Assembly (NCBI GenBank): GCA_025925615.1
Contig: JAICLN010000214.1
Coordinates: 1-7,374, forward strand
DNA length: 7,374 nt
From: Actinomycetospora sp.
Lineage (GTDB): Bacteria; Actinomycetota; Actinomycetes; Mycobacteriales; Pseudonocardiaceae
Direction of reading: 5' to 3'
Shown: in pieces, positions 6,801 to 7,374 of the stretch
How positions within the stretch are numbered: position 1 is the first letter of the stretch
How the letters are laid out: the number at the start of each line of letters is the position of its first letter
The notes under the pieces: model-generated
What the model saw: only the letters and a program-made list of their open reading frames with translations
Database searches by the model: none
Told to the model about the DNA's origin: nothing
Position numbers and translations under genes: made by a program

Positions 6801-7157
6801 CGAGAAGGCCGGCAGCAGGATCTCGTGGGCGCTCTTCCACAGCGGGTCGCCGGACTCGGAGGTGAACAGGCCCCGCGTCGGCAGGGACGTCCCGAGCACC
6901 TTCTGGGGCTTCGCGACGAACTTGGCGAAGCGGGTCTCGTCGCACAGGTCGTCGAACATCTCCAGCCCGGAGGCGATGTAGAGGTCCTGCCCGAGCATCT
7001 TCAGGTGCATCATCGGGCCGTACTGCCCCGCGAGGTCGATGACCGTCTGGATCATGCGCCCGCTCGGGAGGTCGAGGAGGTTCCCGACGACGGGCTTCGG
7101 CGGCGGCCCGGGGATCGCGCGGGCGCCGTCGGGACGGGCGGTGCTCTGGTCAGCCAC
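3873..7157 (-). CDS. Self-sufficient cytochrome P450/NADPH-P450 reductase fusion (CYP102, P450-BM3-like)
   Basis: This predicts a 1094-residue soluble monooxygenase that takes electrons from NADPH through FAD and FMN to its own heme. Domains in order (GTG 7157 = residue 1): heme domain 10-465; Pro/Ala/Ser linker about 466-500; FMN flavodoxin domain 503-660 (LFGSNLGAAED, TASYNG at 566, FGCGNRDW at 599); FAD/NADPH reductase domain 670-1094 (RYYSIS at 870, GTCSTHLA at 904, VGAGTGMAPFRGF at 943, CGNATTMAP at 1041, terminal-region Trp 1088). Heme signatures are AGHETT (274-279), ETLRLWP (333-339) and FGTGVRACIG (407-416) with ligand Cys414. BM3's Phe87 is kept (Phe98) and the region TLRLWPTAPAF matches closely. 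SRVPGRPRR (from 1007) resembles the NADPH 2'-phosphate site. By eye, BM3 Arg47 is Gln, Ala82 is Pro, and Tyr51 is kept. CYP102 enzymes oxidise medium/long-chain fatty acids; the substrate here is uncertain. A Gly/Ser-rich insert of about 12 residues lies near 541-553. The start is chosen for GGGGGA 4 nt upstream; the frame stays open to the window edge, and GTG 7169 is an alternative. Confidence 0.96.
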   Translation of the reverse strand: MADQSTARPDGARAIPGPPPKPVVGNLLDLPSGRMIQTVIDLAGQYGPMMHLKMLGQDLYIASGLEMFDDLCDETRFAKFVAKPQKVLGTSLPTRGLFTSESGDPLWKSAHEILLPAFSQRSIRGYHPMMVDIAEQLLIKWERLNPGEPIDVTADMTRLTLDTIALCGFGYRFNSFYRDTQHPFVRAMMTLLAEGQARSRIPGPVDRLRVRAHRRYTEAIDLMTSTVQGIIDERRASGEAGDDLLGRMLEGRDKAGNPLPDRDIVSQCITFLVAGHETTSGLLSFAVHYLTKNPAIAARAQAEVDEVFGTDLAVPPTDAQVGRLTYVPQILSETLRLWPTAPAFFRRPLQDTTVGGYEFRAGTPIMALSTALHRRPEVWGPDAAEFDPDHFDARFQDSRPPNAYKPFGTGVRACIGRQFALQEAILVLAMVLQRFELVGRADYQLRVKESMTIKPEGLVITVRPRSGRTTGQTLPAAAVSPSPEAETRSAPAAPVGDRHGTPLLVLFGSNLGAAEDIATRIARDGTDRGWTTTVAPLDDRVGAGAGGGTSSSGADLPTEGAVVVVTASYNGMPPDNAAAFCDWVRRDDASATGVRYTVFGCGNRDWASTYQAIPTLVDQRLEAAGASRVFPRGEGDARGDFDGQFHEWYAGLWDALGSACGVSAGDAAATTAGPRLRVSFENRRSASPVVRSFAAVPATVVANRELTTRAGTPGGRSVRHLEIALPAGTTYQAGDHLGVLPRNDVGLLNRVIARFRLDAGQYATIEAAGGVPTHLPTGEPYPLLAILGGCVELQDVATRPQLTALAASMPPGPARDELAGLAGGDDEARARYREQIAGPRVTFLELLERHPQAELGFAEFLDLLPALRPRYYSISSAPSASEEASLTVGVLDAPARSGQGNYRGTCSTHLAAVPDGGTVFCLVREPSIAFRPPENPHQPMIMVGAGTGMAPFRGFLQERGALVARGVPVAESLLVLGCRDPEDDLLYADELAGYEKEGVARLVTACSRVPGRPRRYVQQALEDEADAVWTLLQDDAAVYVCGNATTMAPAVRAAFTTIFRERTGSGAADAEAWFAGLRAGGRYLEDIWGETSVV

Positions 7158-7161
7158 GGGT

Positions 7162-7167
7162 TCCCCC
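7162..7167 (-). promoter_or_regulatory. Ribosome-binding site deciding the P450 fusion start
   Basis: On the minus strand GGGGGA precedes the GTG at 7157 by 4 nt. The other in-frame GTGs upstream (7169 and 7370) lack a purine-rich site in the visible sequence. The protein from 7157 starts about 10 residues before the conserved proline-rich IPGPPPKPVVGN, as expected for this family. The 71 codons upstream are Gly/Ser/Pro/Cys-rich and do not resemble a P450 N-terminus. The rest of the spacer to 7374 shows no promoter I can support. Confidence 0.5.
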
Positions 7168-7374
7168 ACGGTGCTCGACGCTGGGATGGCCCCGACGACG
7201 TGCGCCGCGGTCGCGTGCCGCGGTCCAGAGTGACGGCTCGGGCCGACGACGACACCGGTCCCGCTTCCAGTGGAGGTTCCAGGCGACCCGCCGTCGCCGG
7301 ACCGACACGGGGCGTGTGCGCCGCACCGGGCACCGGAGTCGGTGGGGCACGACACCACCAGCTCGAGCACGTCA

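Noticed and set aside
3457..6945. Very long second minus-strand frame (over 1100 codons) across the P450 gene
   Set aside because: It is an Arg/Gly/Pro-rich shadow frame of the P450-reductase fusion created by the high GC content; it shows none of the motifs.
7275..7280. GGAACC on the minus strand as a possible SigE-type -35 for the P450 gene
   Set aside because: No matching GTT-type -10 occurs at the required spacing.
7158..7374. In-frame extension of the P450 fusion to the window edge (71 or more residues)
   Set aside because: The extra sequence is low-complexity, unlike P450 N-termini, and GTG 7157 has the only nearby purine-rich ribosome site. It cannot be fully excluded because the frame has no stop before the edge.

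Overview
The window is about 7.4 kb of very GC-rich DNA with strongly G/C-biased third codon positions, several GTG starts and weak or absent Shine-Dalgarno sites. This points to a high-GC actinomycete (Pseudonocardia/Streptomyces-like); the genus cannot be fixed from this sequence alone.

Layout, left to right. (1) Positions 1-176 hold the end of a plus-strand gene encoding a fragment of a STAND/AAA ATPase of the large LuxR (LAL) regulator type. It stops just after the Walker B region and is followed at once by a perfect 17-bp hairpin. (2) Positions 177-582 carry no convincing gene but contain two 62-nt direct repeats (254-315, 358-419) with structured, apparently pairing-conserved cores. (3) A VOC (glyoxalase/bleomycin-resistance fold) gene at 583-963 (+) converges on (4) a TetR-family gene at 1058-1807 (-) of the gamma-butyrolactone-receptor (ScbR/ArpA) type. 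Terminator-like hairpins lie between them. (5) A divergent region of about 295 bp contains an ARE-like 22-bp operator right in front of the tetR start, a 16-bp-stem hairpin, and an AT-rich -10 element placed for leaderless translation of (6) a 14-helix DHA2-type MFS drug exporter at 2103-3491 (+). (7) A 59-residue two-helix membrane protein lies at 3631-3810 (+). (8) A long minus-strand gene at 7157-3873 encodes a self-sufficient P450-reductase fusion (CYP102/P450-BM3 type).

How the genes may work together. The TetR-ARE-MFS arrangement looks like a ligand-responsive, autoregulated efflux switch. The regulator's closest match is to butyrolactone receptors, so the inducer may be an autoinducer or an antibiotic-like molecule. 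The VOC protein could add binding-type resistance, but nothing in the sequence links it to the exporter. The P450 fusion is convergent with the small membrane gene and seems to be a separate unit. It keeps the catalytic residues of P450-BM3 but differs at the fatty-acid carboxylate anchor, and it carries a Gly/Ser-rich insert in the FMN domain. The best candidates for new biology are the ARE-controlled exporter, the paired 62-nt repeat element, and the altered P450 fusion.
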